From contig NZ_JBBAKG010000001.1 of assembly GCF_040403615.1 (NCBI RefSeq), positions 62,001-126,000 of the forward strand: a DNA stretch of 64,000 bases. The letters run 5' to 3'. The notes beneath the pieces were generated by a model that was given only the letters and a program-made list of their open reading frames with translations, made no database searches and had not been told where the DNA came from. How positions within the stretch are numbered: the stretch's first letter is position 1; every line of letters begins with the position of its first letter. A program made the translations under genes and the position numbers. Shown here in pieces: positions 44,986 to 52,814 of the stretch. Source of the stretch: Haliscomenobacter sp040403615. Its GTDB lineage: Bacteria > Bacteroidota > Bacteroidia > Chitinophagales > Saprospiraceae.

Positions 44986-46319
44986 ATGATTTAGAATTTA
45001 AGCACACAGCGTTGGACCCACTGAGTGCGAGTTTTTGTGCAGCAAAATGGTACAATGCTACCATTTGGTTAGGAAGTGGACAGACCACCAGTTGTCATCA
45101 CCCGCCAGCCCATTTGGTCGACAAAGATAAAGTCAGTATCAACCCTAGGCTGCTGCACAATACTGATCAAAAGAAAGCAGACCGGGCGCTAATGATTGCA
45201 GGAGAACGTCCTGCAGGTTGCGAATACTGCTGGAAGATTGAAGACATGGGTCGTGACGCTGTGAGCGACCGCGTATACAAAAGCAAGATTTATCCCATTA
45301 CCACACTGAAACAAGCATATGAAACTCCACCAGATCAAGACGTTAATTTACGCACTCTTGAAATCGCCTTTGACCGCACTTGTCAGTTTGCTTGTAGTTA
45401 TTGTAACCCTGCTTTTTCTAGCACATGGGTTAATGATATCCGAAAGCACGGCGCTTATGAGCACCTGGTGTCTGATGGGCGTAACCACTTTACTCACGCT
45501 CACGATAGTAGTCAACTATACAAGTTTGGTGAAACTAATCCCTACGTTGAAGCGTTCTTTAAGTGGTGGGAGTCAGACCTCCACAAAACACTTCAAGAGC
45601 TAAGGATCACCGGCGGTGAACCTCTAATGTCAGGCTACACCTGGAAGCTGATTGAATGGTTCAAACAGAATCAAGGCCGCAGCACAACCCGCCTGGCCAT
45701 CAACTCAAATCTGGGATTTGATTCACACAAACTGCAAGAGTTTGTCACAGCAATTGCATCGTTACCGCATGTGGAACTTTACACATCCATGGAAGCTGTG
45801 GGCTCACAGGCCGAATACATCCGTGACGGCCTGGACTATGCTCAGTGGTTGGCCAATGTGCATACACTATTAAAAAGTCGTGCTGTAAAAGCTCTACATG
45901 TGATGTGTACCATAAATGCCCTGTGCCTGGACAGCTTGCCGCAATTGTTGGATCAGCTCATGGACCTGAAACGACTGTACGGTCGTGACCAAGTGAGCTT
46001 TACCTTGAATATTCTACGTTTTCCCAGCTTTCAGTCAGCCCTGGTGTTACCCGAACACATACGCACCGGCTACAGAGTTGTACTGGAAGAATGGCTGTAT
46101 CGAAATCGCGCCAACCCGTGGCTGCACGAGTATGAAGTAAATCACACACAACGCTTGATTGATTACTTGGATGTGGTCAAAACACCGCACTCGGACACAT
46201 TTGAAATGCCCAAACTGCTGAATGATTTTCGTGAGTTCTACTCCCAATACGACAGCCGCAGACACAAAAACTTTGGCGCCGCGTTCTCTAAATTAGCCAC
46301 ATGGTATGACTCAATATAA
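44982..46319 (+). CDS. Twitch-domain radical SAM protein, subtype B, copy 2
   Basis: This 445-residue protein has C19, C38 (SCHHPPAHL) and C80/C83 (CEYCW) in the N-terminal twitch region, the radical SAM motif CQFACSYC (C134, C138, C141) and GGEP at 211-214. It resembles the protein at 42483 throughout, including LLHNTDQKK, FSSTW after the cysteines, NPYVEAFF.WW, and SQAEYIRDGLDY. The start is GTG within the overlapping stop of the previous gene (GTGA), with no better in-frame ATG nearby. A stretch at about 45340-45610 uses T-ending codons unlike the rest of the gene, and a nested frame lies over it. The substrate is unknown. Confidence 0.85.
   Translation: MNDLEFKHTALDPLSASFCAAKWYNATIWLGSGQTTSCHHPPAHLVDKDKVSINPRLLHNTDQKKADRALMIAGERPAGCEYCWKIEDMGRDAVSDRVYKSKIYPITTLKQAYETPPDQDVNLRTLEIAFDRTCQFACSYCNPAFSSTWVNDIRKHGAYEHLVSDGRNHFTHAHDSSQLYKFGETNPYVEAFFKWWESDLHKTLQELRITGGEPLMSGYTWKLIEWFKQNQGRSTTRLAINSNLGFDSHKLQEFVTAIASLPHVELYTSMEAVGSQAEYIRDGLDYAQWLANVHTLLKSRAVKALHVMCTINALCLDSLPQLLDQLMDLKRLYGRDQVSFTLNILRFPSFQSALVLPEHIRTGYRVVLEEWLYRNRANPWLHEYEVNHTQRLIDYLDVVKTPHSDTFEMPKLLNDFREFYSQYDSRRHKNFGAAFSKLATWYDSI
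45319..45603 (+). CDS. Candidate nested membrane protein, 94 aa (+1 frame)
   Basis: In the +1 frame of the radical SAM gene, an ATG opens 94 residues with two hydrophobic stretches (PLTALVSLLVVIVTLLFLA and STWCLMGVTTLLTLTIVV) and a basic, Ser-rich tail. The frame ends closely match the stretch where the main gene shifts to T-ending codons. It occupies the same place in the parent gene as the nested frame at 42847. No clear Shine-Dalgarno precedes it. Chance hydrophobicity is the main alternative. Confidence 0.25.
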   Translation: MKLHQIKTLIYALLKSPLTALVSLLVVIVTLLFLAHGLMISESTALMSTWCLMGVTTLLTLTIVVNYTSLVKLIPTLKRSLSGGSQTSTKHFKS

Positions 46320-47568
46320 ATATAATTCAACTGATCTGCTGAAGCCCACGTTGCTGACGCCACGAGAAGCATCACTGCTGACAGAATCCAAAACATTCTG
46401 CATATATCCCTGGATTCATCTGCATGCATATCCCACAGGCGAAGCATATCCTTGTTGTCATGCTGAAATGGGTGTGGGACAAGTGGGCAATTGCCGTGAG
46501 AATACCCTGGAACAAATATGGACTGACACTCCCATGCAAAAGCTGCGAGCAGACATGCTGAGTGAAACGCCCAATGCTGCCTGCACACGCTGTTATGAAC
46601 AAGAAGAATCAGGATTCTTTTCGGGACGCAAGTCAGCCAACAAACACCACGGACATCATGTAAAGAAACTAGAGCAAAATCCTTTTGAAATGACCTACTG
46701 GGATATTCGTTTCAGCAATCTTTGCAATCTGAAATGCCGTAGCTGCGGACATATATTCAGTAGCCAATGGTATCAAGATCAAGCCAAACTAGCAGGCGGC
46801 AACTGGAAACAAAAGAACACAGTACTCAACTATGCTGGACGCACAGAAACAGACATGTGGTCTCAACTAGAACCGCATTTAGACTACGTGGAACAGATCT
46901 ACTTTGCTGGTGGCGAACCCTTGCTGATGGAAGAACACTATCAAATACTAGACGAGCTGGTGCGCAGAAAACGCTTTGATGTTAGACTAATCTACAACAC
47001 CAACTTCACACACACTGACCTAAAGGGCAACAGTGTGTTTGAATACTGGAAACAGTTTGACTCAGTAGCAGTAGGTGCCAGCCTGGACGCCAGTGGTGCT
47101 CGCGGCGAATACATACGCAAAGGCACAGACTGGGCAGTGGTGGAAAAAAATCGACGAGAAATGATTGAAATTTGCCCTGCGGTAGACTTCTATATCAGCC
47201 CCACACTCAGCATAATGAATGCTCTACACCTGCCAGATTTTCACAAAGAATGGGTTGCAAAAGGCCTGATTCGAGCTCAGGATCTCAATGTAAATATACT
47301 TCAGGATCCCCCACACTATAGAATAGACATAGCACCTGCTGCGTACAAAACCTTGATTGAAACTAAATTTCAGGAACATATCAAATGGTTACAAGACCAG
47401 GATCCCTTGCATCGTGCCACAGTGGGCTTTGAAAGTGCTATTACCTTTATGACAGCCACAGACAACACACAACTCCTGGACACATTCTGGCGCAAAACAC
47501 ACGAGCTAGACGCTATCAGAAAAGAAAACATCTTGGATGTAATTCCTGAATTGACGGCGCTAGCATGA
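46306..47568 (+). CDS. Twitch-domain radical SAM protein, subtype A
   Basis: This 420-residue protein has FCIYPWIHLH (C32), a Cys pair at C50/C51, C93/C96 (CTRC), the radical SAM motif CNLKCRSC (C140, C144, C147) and GGEP at 202-205. Subtype A members share the FC..PW.H start and the CC pair expected to hold an auxiliary cluster. DASGARGEYIRKGTDW matches the substrate side seen in the other members. It overlaps its neighbours by 14 and 4 nt. The closest relative in the window appears to be the protein at 4691, which shares AGGEPLL.EHY and the INYITNFT/LIYNTNFT-type strand. Confidence 0.85.
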   Translation: MTQYKYNSTDLLKPTLLTPREASLLTESKTFCIYPWIHLHAYPTGEAYPCCHAEMGVGQVGNCRENTLEQIWTDTPMQKLRADMLSETPNAACTRCYEQEESGFFSGRKSANKHHGHHVKKLEQNPFEMTYWDIRFSNLCNLKCRSCGHIFSSQWYQDQAKLAGGNWKQKNTVLNYAGRTETDMWSQLEPHLDYVEQIYFAGGEPLLMEEHYQILDELVRRKRFDVRLIYNTNFTHTDLKGNSVFEYWKQFDSVAVGASLDASGARGEYIRKGTDWAVVEKNRREMIEICPAVDFYISPTLSIMNALHLPDFHKEWVAKGLIRAQDLNVNILQDPPHYRIDIAPAAYKTLIETKFQEHIKWLQDQDPLHRATVGFESAITFMTATDNTQLLDTFWRKTHELDAIRKENILDVIPELTALA

Positions 47569-48335
47569 ATATGATTGGATCATCTTACAAAAACTTGCTG
47601 GTGTCAGGGTGTAGTTTTACGCATAACAATTATCAGACTCCGGTTTCGTGGGCAAACAATCTAGCATCCTGGGCCGGATTAAACATTCACAATTTGGCAA
47701 TACCGGGTGCCGGAAACACCCATATCAAAAACAGCATTATATTATGGCTTGAAAAACACAAACCTGATCCCAAGGACCTATTGATTATGATCATGTGGAG
47801 CGGAATTGAACGTGTGGATTGGATAACTGATCCAACACTTAGTAACTTTAAAAAGGCATACCCGTTTACCTATGATTATTCAGACTGTACTGAATTGGTG
47901 GTAGGTGGCAATTGGTGGACAAATCGTCAAATATCACTGGTAGAGCAAGCTCTAAGAGAATATACAAAATTTCAAAACAATCAAAGTCTGGCATTGACTT
48001 CCTGGCTAGCTATGACACAGTTAACTGATTATCTCAGACAAAGAGGTTATACGTTTTACTACACTGCCTGGCAGAATTTATGGTGTGAGGGTGATAAAAC
48101 CAATCAATGGATCGACTATGGAGTAGAACTTGAAAAACTTAATCTGGTATTAGATACTGCTCCTTGGTTGTTTTTTGATCACAAGCATTTTCTAGGAACA
48201 TGGGTAAAAACACACAATCATCTGTGGGAAGATAATCTACATCCTTCACGTATAGGACACGAACTATGGTGTCAGGAAGTGTTGATACCATTACTGATAG
48301 AAAAAAAAGCGTTATATGAACTTACCCCACGATAA
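47565..48335 (+). CDS. SGNH/GDSL-type hydrolase-like protein
   Basis: This 256-residue protein shows the SGNH blocks: LLVSGCSFTHN (likely nucleophile S17), NLAIPGAGN (G48-N51), MIMWSGIERVD in the place of block III, and EDNLHPSRIGHELW with D223 and H226 as the remaining triad residues. Such enzymes remove or transfer acyl groups, often acetyl groups on sugars. Block III lacks the usual GxND asparagine, so activity may differ. There is no signal peptide, so it should act in the cytoplasm. It lies between two subtype A radical SAM genes with overlaps of 4 and 20 nt and is AT-richer than they are. Confidence 0.65.
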   Translation: MNMIGSSYKNLLVSGCSFTHNNYQTPVSWANNLASWAGLNIHNLAIPGAGNTHIKNSIILWLEKHKPDPKDLLIMIMWSGIERVDWITDPTLSNFKKAYPFTYDYSDCTELVVGGNWWTNRQISLVEQALREYTKFQNNQSLALTSWLAMTQLTDYLRQRGYTFYYTAWQNLWCEGDKTNQWIDYGVELEKLNLVLDTAPWLFFDHKHFLGTWVKTHNHLWEDNLHPSRIGHELWCQEVLIPLLIEKKALYELTPR

Positions 48336-49524
48336 ATTTTGTATACTACCCTGGATCAGCCTAGAAGCCAGTCCCATTGGCACTGTACGACCCTGCTGCC
48401 TGGCCGATGACGAAATCCTGGACAATAACGGAAACAAGTTTGAATTATCTACTGCCAATTTTGTTGACATACAAATCAGTGATCACATGCGTGATTTACG
48501 CATTAAATTCTTAGCAGGCAACCGACCTGAAACATGTAGAAAATGTTGGAATGAAGAAGATGCAGGACGTAAATCAAAACGAATGCATACCCTGGATCGT
48601 CTTAAACACTCTGTAAAAGATGAACCATGGACCACAGATGCCAAGCCGCTAATGTTCCTGGATCTTAAACTGGGCAATATCTGCAATTTAAAATGTCGTA
48701 TATGCGGTTCCTGGAGTTCAAGTCAGTTTGCCACAGAAGAACTAAACTTCATGCCGCGAGCAGAACAAAAAAGTTCACATGCATATCAAATGCTGCGAGC
48801 AGGAGCGTGGCCTAGGAAAAATGCACAATTCTGGAGCCAGATCGACACAGTGCTGACAGACATACGCTATATTGAATTCACCGGCGGCGAGCCATTCATG
48901 ATTGCCGAACACTTTGCCATGCTGCAAGGTATTGTGGATCGCGGAATTGCACATCAAGTTGAAATACACTACAACACCAATGGTACTCAGTATCCAGAAA
49001 AGGCTATTGAGATCTGGCGTCATTTCAAAACAGTGGAAATTGCATTTAGTATTGATGATCTAGATCAACGCTTTGAATACCAGCGCACCAATGCTGTGTG
49101 GACTGAAGTGTGTGACAATCTAGAACGCTTTAGACAACTGCGTACACAATACCCAAACATTCAGTTGCAGTGTTGCAGCACTGTGAATGTGTTCAATGTG
49201 CGTTATATAGATCAGTTGGCATGGTGGATTTCTGAACAAAACTTTAATTTTGTGTACTGGAATATCATGCACGATGCCTGGTACTTTTCAATTGCTACTC
49301 TGCCGGATGCCGCCAAAACTGCTATCACACACCATTTGAGATTCAATGCTGCCCCGGCCTGCTACCAACAAGATATCAATGGTGTGATTGATTTTATGAA
49401 TGGAGGAGCCAGCACAGATGGATCTGTACTGAGATCAAATATAGCAGAACTAGATCGCAAAAGAAATCAAGATTTAAAAAAAGTAGCACCCGAATTAGCA
49501 GATATACTTGGATATGAAAACTAA
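48316..49524 (+). CDS. Twitch-domain radical SAM protein, subtype A
   Basis: This 402-residue protein has FCILPWISLEASP (C9), the pair C27/C28, C74/C77 (CRKCW), the radical SAM motif CNLKCRIC (C123, C127, C130) and GGEP at 190-193. SIDDLDQRFEYQRTN replaces the DASG..EYIR segment of the other members, so it may act on a different substrate. It is the only one whose last third has CYQQDINGVIDFMNGG. The start overlaps the SGNH gene by 20 nt. Confidence 0.85.
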   Translation: MNLPHDKFCILPWISLEASPIGTVRPCCLADDEILDNNGNKFELSTANFVDIQISDHMRDLRIKFLAGNRPETCRKCWNEEDAGRKSKRMHTLDRLKHSVKDEPWTTDAKPLMFLDLKLGNICNLKCRICGSWSSSQFATEELNFMPRAEQKSSHAYQMLRAGAWPRKNAQFWSQIDTVLTDIRYIEFTGGEPFMIAEHFAMLQGIVDRGIAHQVEIHYNTNGTQYPEKAIEIWRHFKTVEIAFSIDDLDQRFEYQRTNAVWTEVCDNLERFRQLRTQYPNIQLQCCSTVNVFNVRYIDQLAWWISEQNFNFVYWNIMHDAWYFSIATLPDAAKTAITHHLRFNAAPACYQQDINGVIDFMNGGASTDGSVLRSNIAELDRKRNQDLKKVAPELADILGYEN

Positions 49525-50410
49525 AATTATTTTAAGACTTGACGAATTCACTAGTTTTACTTCATACTATTTGGAATCATTATGGGGTAAATATTTTGAT
49601 ATTGAGTGGTACGATCCTAGCAAGACTTATGATCAATTAATGACATTGTTTGTAGTATGGTGGCAGAATGCAAATGATGATTACAGTAAAAATCTTCGAG
49701 ATCACGGTTTCAAAGTAGTAGTTGATAATCTGTGGGAAGTATCAACTGGACGAACTGATTATTATTGGTTAGAAAATTCAAACTGGTACTGGTACAACGA
49801 AAGTTTATGGTGGCGCAGTATGGGATATCACAAGTACCAACCAAATAAACAATATTCTAAATTGGCATTTATGCCAATTAGTAGAGTTAGTGACACAAGA
49901 AATAAAATTGTTAGCAAACTTACATCAATGCTTGATAATTTTATTTGGAGTTATCGAGATAAAAAACTTCCAAATGATATAGACTCAACTGATAATCAAT
50001 ATTATCGATTCTTCAATCCCGAATGGTATGATAACACATATTTTAGTGCCGTGGTAGAAACTCAGCAACACGGTTCGCGTCATTGGGCAACAGAAAAAAC
50101 ATTCAAAGCCTATGCATATCATCATCCTTTTTTGTTGATAGGACAATATCACACATTGAAAAAACTCAAGCAATTGGGATTTGAAACATACAATAACATC
50201 TTTGACGAATCTTACGATGACATTGTTGATTTTGACTCAAGGCTTAACGCAGTTATAAAAAATATTGATAATTTTAATCCAGTGCCATACGACTCAGAGA
50301 CTCAACGTCGATTACAACACAATCACGATCACTTCTTTGATCAAGTATTGGTGGAATCGCGAATAATCTCTGAGATTATAGAACCTCTATTAGACTATGC
50401 AAAAATCTAA
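49514..50410 (+). CDS. TEKT-family putative glycosyltransferase, copy 3
   Basis: The gene encodes 298 residues from the ATG at 49514; a TTG two codons upstream is an alternative. The C-terminal core reads YFSAVVETQQHGSRHWATEKT, then HHPFLLIG, LKKLKQLGFETYNNIFDESYDD. The N-terminal half is Trp/Tyr-rich (YYWLENSNWYWYNESLWW) and differs from the other copies, which suggests a variable acceptor side with a common donor-binding core. By hand count the first 180 bases have 30% GC, while the next gene's first 180 have 49%, so this copy looks acquired separately. Sugar transfer is inferred. Confidence 0.45.
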   Translation: MKTKIILRLDEFTSFTSYYLESLWGKYFDIEWYDPSKTYDQLMTLFVVWWQNANDDYSKNLRDHGFKVVVDNLWEVSTGRTDYYWLENSNWYWYNESLWWRSMGYHKYQPNKQYSKLAFMPISRVSDTRNKIVSKLTSMLDNFIWSYRDKKLPNDIDSTDNQYYRFFNPEWYDNTYFSAVVETQQHGSRHWATEKTFKAYAYHHPFLLIGQYHTLKKLKQLGFETYNNIFDESYDDIVDFDSRLNAVIKNIDNFNPVPYDSETQRRLQHNHDHFFDQVLVESRIISEIIEPLLDYAKI

Positions 50411-51686
50411 ATCACTATGCCTTGCTCCGTGGACGCACACCTATCTTTCGCCGCAGACTGAGCGTAGAATGTGCTGTGCGTCGCGAGAATCTGCACAGAA
50501 CTTTGCACAGTACATAGATACCTCAGCAGGTACAGGGCGATACATTCCCATCACACTAGAGCAACACTGGAATGGCGAACACATGAGAAGTGTTCGCCAA
50601 CGTATGATGGCCGGAGAAACCTTGCCTGAGTGCGAAGTGTGCAATGATCAATTGTTGAATACTGATGTGTATCGTACCTATTTTGAACATCTGTTCCGTC
50701 ACAAGTTACCCGAAGTAATGACCAGTACTGCCCCTGACGGCAGCACCACTATGCAGCCCGTGAGCTGGGACTATCGCTTTAGTAATCTTTGCAACTTCAA
50801 GTGCAGAACATGTGGCGACATGTTGAGCAGCGCCTGGGAAAGCGAACAACGCCAGCATCACATGATTGACTGGACCAATCCCAAGAATGCCTGGATGCAG
50901 CCTGAAATTCGTCAAGAGATTGCTGCATTTCAAGACAGTCAAATTGAAAAAGAATTCTCAGACGCTGTGGAGCAGCATCGTGTGGAAGAAGTATACTGGG
51001 TAGGTGGCGAGCCGCTAATGTATGAACAACACTGGCGCTACATGGTTCGTATTGTTGAACTCAATGATGGTGGTAGAGTATATGCCAGATACAATACCAA
51101 TCTCAGCAGAGTTGATTATGGTGGGCGTAATCTATTTCGCAACATACTGGCTCATGTACGCGACTGGCAACTATGCGCAAGTCTGGACGGGGTCGGCGCC
51201 ACAGGAGAATACATCCGAACAGGACTTGACTATGACGTCTGGCTTGCAAACTTCCGTCAAGGATTACAGTACAGTTCACATCCGCGCCAGATGCGAATAG
51301 ACTTTACGCTGACATTACCGGGTATGACACAGGTCATGGCCATACAGCAATTGGCTCAAGAACTGGGTGTACAGTTGCTGGCCAAAGTGGTGTTTAGTTT
51401 CAGTCCAGATATTGTGATGAGTCCATTGGTATTGCCCAAACACCTGCTGCATCCTTGGCTGGATGAGCTAATTGATGCCAGTTCCGGTGCCATGCGTGAT
51501 GTACTAGTTCATTTAAAATCTCGCCCCACGTTTGACGAACAATGGCCGGACACTTATGCCCAAGGTCTTGCAAAAGGCCGTGCTAGAGTGTTACAATTAG
51601 AAAGCATACGCAAATCGTCAACTTCAATGGCTGATATTCTTTCAGCAAGACCTGCGGTGCTAGAATGGTGGAACCAACATGCTTGA
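50397..51686 (+). CDS. Twitch-domain radical SAM protein, subtype A
   Basis: This 429-residue protein has LCLAPWTHTY (C8), the pair C26/C27, C79/C82 (CEVC), the radical SAM motif CNFKCRTC (C132, C136, C139) and GGEP at 203-206. SLDGVGATGEYIRTGLDY matches other family members, so the substrate-facing strand is conserved. Between twitch and radical SAM parts it has an extra segment (LPEVMTSTAPDGSTTMQP). It overlaps its neighbours by 14 and 8 nt. It is GC-richer than the preceding gene. The substrate is unknown. Confidence 0.85.
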   Translation: MQKSKSLCLAPWTHTYLSPQTERRMCCASRESAQNFAQYIDTSAGTGRYIPITLEQHWNGEHMRSVRQRMMAGETLPECEVCNDQLLNTDVYRTYFEHLFRHKLPEVMTSTAPDGSTTMQPVSWDYRFSNLCNFKCRTCGDMLSSAWESEQRQHHMIDWTNPKNAWMQPEIRQEIAAFQDSQIEKEFSDAVEQHRVEEVYWVGGEPLMYEQHWRYMVRIVELNDGGRVYARYNTNLSRVDYGGRNLFRNILAHVRDWQLCASLDGVGATGEYIRTGLDYDVWLANFRQGLQYSSHPRQMRIDFTLTLPGMTQVMAIQQLAQELGVQLLAKVVFSFSPDIVMSPLVLPKHLLHPWLDELIDASSGAMRDVLVHLKSRPTFDEQWPDTYAQGLAKGRARVLQLESIRKSSTSMADILSARPAVLEWWNQHA

Positions 51687-52716
51687 TACTATCCAGATGG
51701 ATCTGAGAAGCACTGACGATCGAGTGTTGTCAGTGTACATTGACGTAGAGCACAACAGTCTTAGCCGCAAATGGTTGGCAGCACTAAATCAATTGATTCT
51801 ACAGCAGAATCATTTGGAAAAGAATTACTGCTGGCTGGGCTGGGCCAAAAGTAAGCGCAACCCTGAATACATCTGTACACAGATAAATCGCAGTATACAT
51901 GCTGTTAATGCAGCAGGCCTGGGATATAGCATACGAGACTTTTTTACACCAGCCAACACAATTGATTCTGATCTGGGCATTGATCATGATCATTTAAATC
52001 AATTGCACAGATACTTTGAAGATTTACAAGGTGTGTCAGGCGCAATGAGTCCGTATTACACCACAGCAGATGACACAACTCGTTGGCACATACGGCAACT
52101 AAATTTGCTATGCCATGAATTGGAAAGTCTAGTACTAAGCATTCGCAAGTTAAAAACAGCGCCTGAATGGCAACGTCCTTCGCAGCTGATGTGCTGGCTG
52201 CAAGCACCACGCTTTGAATTAGACTCCAAAGACTATGAACTGTTTGGAATAGAAACAATCAATAGATCCCTGGGCGGAGTATATGTAGGCGTAAACAAAG
52301 CTGTGGGCAAGCATCATTGGGAAGTGTTCACAGACGAAGGACGAGACAGCCGTGTGAACGAACTGGTAACCAGCACACTCAGATCACAAACTCAAGCAGC
52401 CGGCGACTTTGATATAGAATGGGCCAACGATCCTGGTGCATATCCATGGCAGATTGCATCACTTAAAGAATTCCGTACCTGGCTGGTGGCCAATAACTTT
52501 GATCCTGAAGATAAAAGTCTAACAATTGGACATCCTAAAGTAGCACAAGTGGATCTTGTGCGCAGTTTTGGCACCACAAATTACCGAGAAATATGGGCAC
52601 AATTGTCGCAGCACCAGGATGTGTATAGAATAAGTACTAGTATGGCACAATCCACATACGAGTATCGTTGGAGTGACCCAGATTACGATCTACAACAAAT
52701 AAGGAAACTGAAATGA
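51679..52716 (+). CDS. Hypothetical protein, 345 aa
   Basis: I do not recognise this protein. It begins MLDTIQMDLRSTDDRVLSVYIDVEHNSLSRKW and includes an acidic-histidine segment (DSDLGIDHDHLNQLHRYFED), a helix pair around HIRQLNLLCHELESLVLSIRKL, and a beta-rich region with SLGGVYVGVNKAVGKHHWEVFTDEG. The HDH cluster could bind metal, but this is speculation. It is soluble by composition. It lies between the last radical SAM gene and the small basic protein gene, with overlaps of 8 and 4 nt, so it belongs to the same operon and may be a partner or substrate-handling protein. Confidence 0.7.
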   Translation: MLDTIQMDLRSTDDRVLSVYIDVEHNSLSRKWLAALNQLILQQNHLEKNYCWLGWAKSKRNPEYICTQINRSIHAVNAAGLGYSIRDFFTPANTIDSDLGIDHDHLNQLHRYFEDLQGVSGAMSPYYTTADDTTRWHIRQLNLLCHELESLVLSIRKLKTAPEWQRPSQLMCWLQAPRFELDSKDYELFGIETINRSLGGVYVGVNKAVGKHHWEVFTDEGRDSRVNELVTSTLRSQTQAAGDFDIEWANDPGAYPWQIASLKEFRTWLVANNFDPEDKSLTIGHPKVAQVDLVRSFGTTNYREIWAQLSQHQDVYRISTSMAQSTYEYRWSDPDYDLQQIRKLK

Positions 52717-52814
52717 ACTGGCTAAAGAATTTATGGGCAAGAATCTCCCTGGAATATCGTTATCGCAAAAAATTAAAAGAGCTGCGCAAAAGAGATCCTT
52801 TTATCTATAAATGA
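52713..52814 (+). CDS. Small basic protein, 33 aa
   Basis: ATG at 52713 overlaps the previous stop (ATGA), and its own TGA at 52812 overlaps the ATG of the carbamoyltransferase gene (ATGA), so it fits exactly between the two. The 33 residues begin MNWLKNLWARISLEYRYRKK and end KRDPFIYK; almost half are Lys, Arg or aromatic. It could form one amphipathic basic helix that binds nucleic acid, membrane or a partner enzyme. Without it a 94-nt gap would break an otherwise gapless operon, which supports it as a real gene. Confidence 0.7.
   Translation: MNWLKNLWARISLEYRYRKKLKELRKRDPFIYK

Noticed and set aside
51022..51300. Fourth +1-frame hydrophobic frame, inside the radical SAM gene at 50397
   Set aside because: It has at most one weak membrane stretch, no good ribosome site and no codon shift in the host gene, so it looks like a chance frame.
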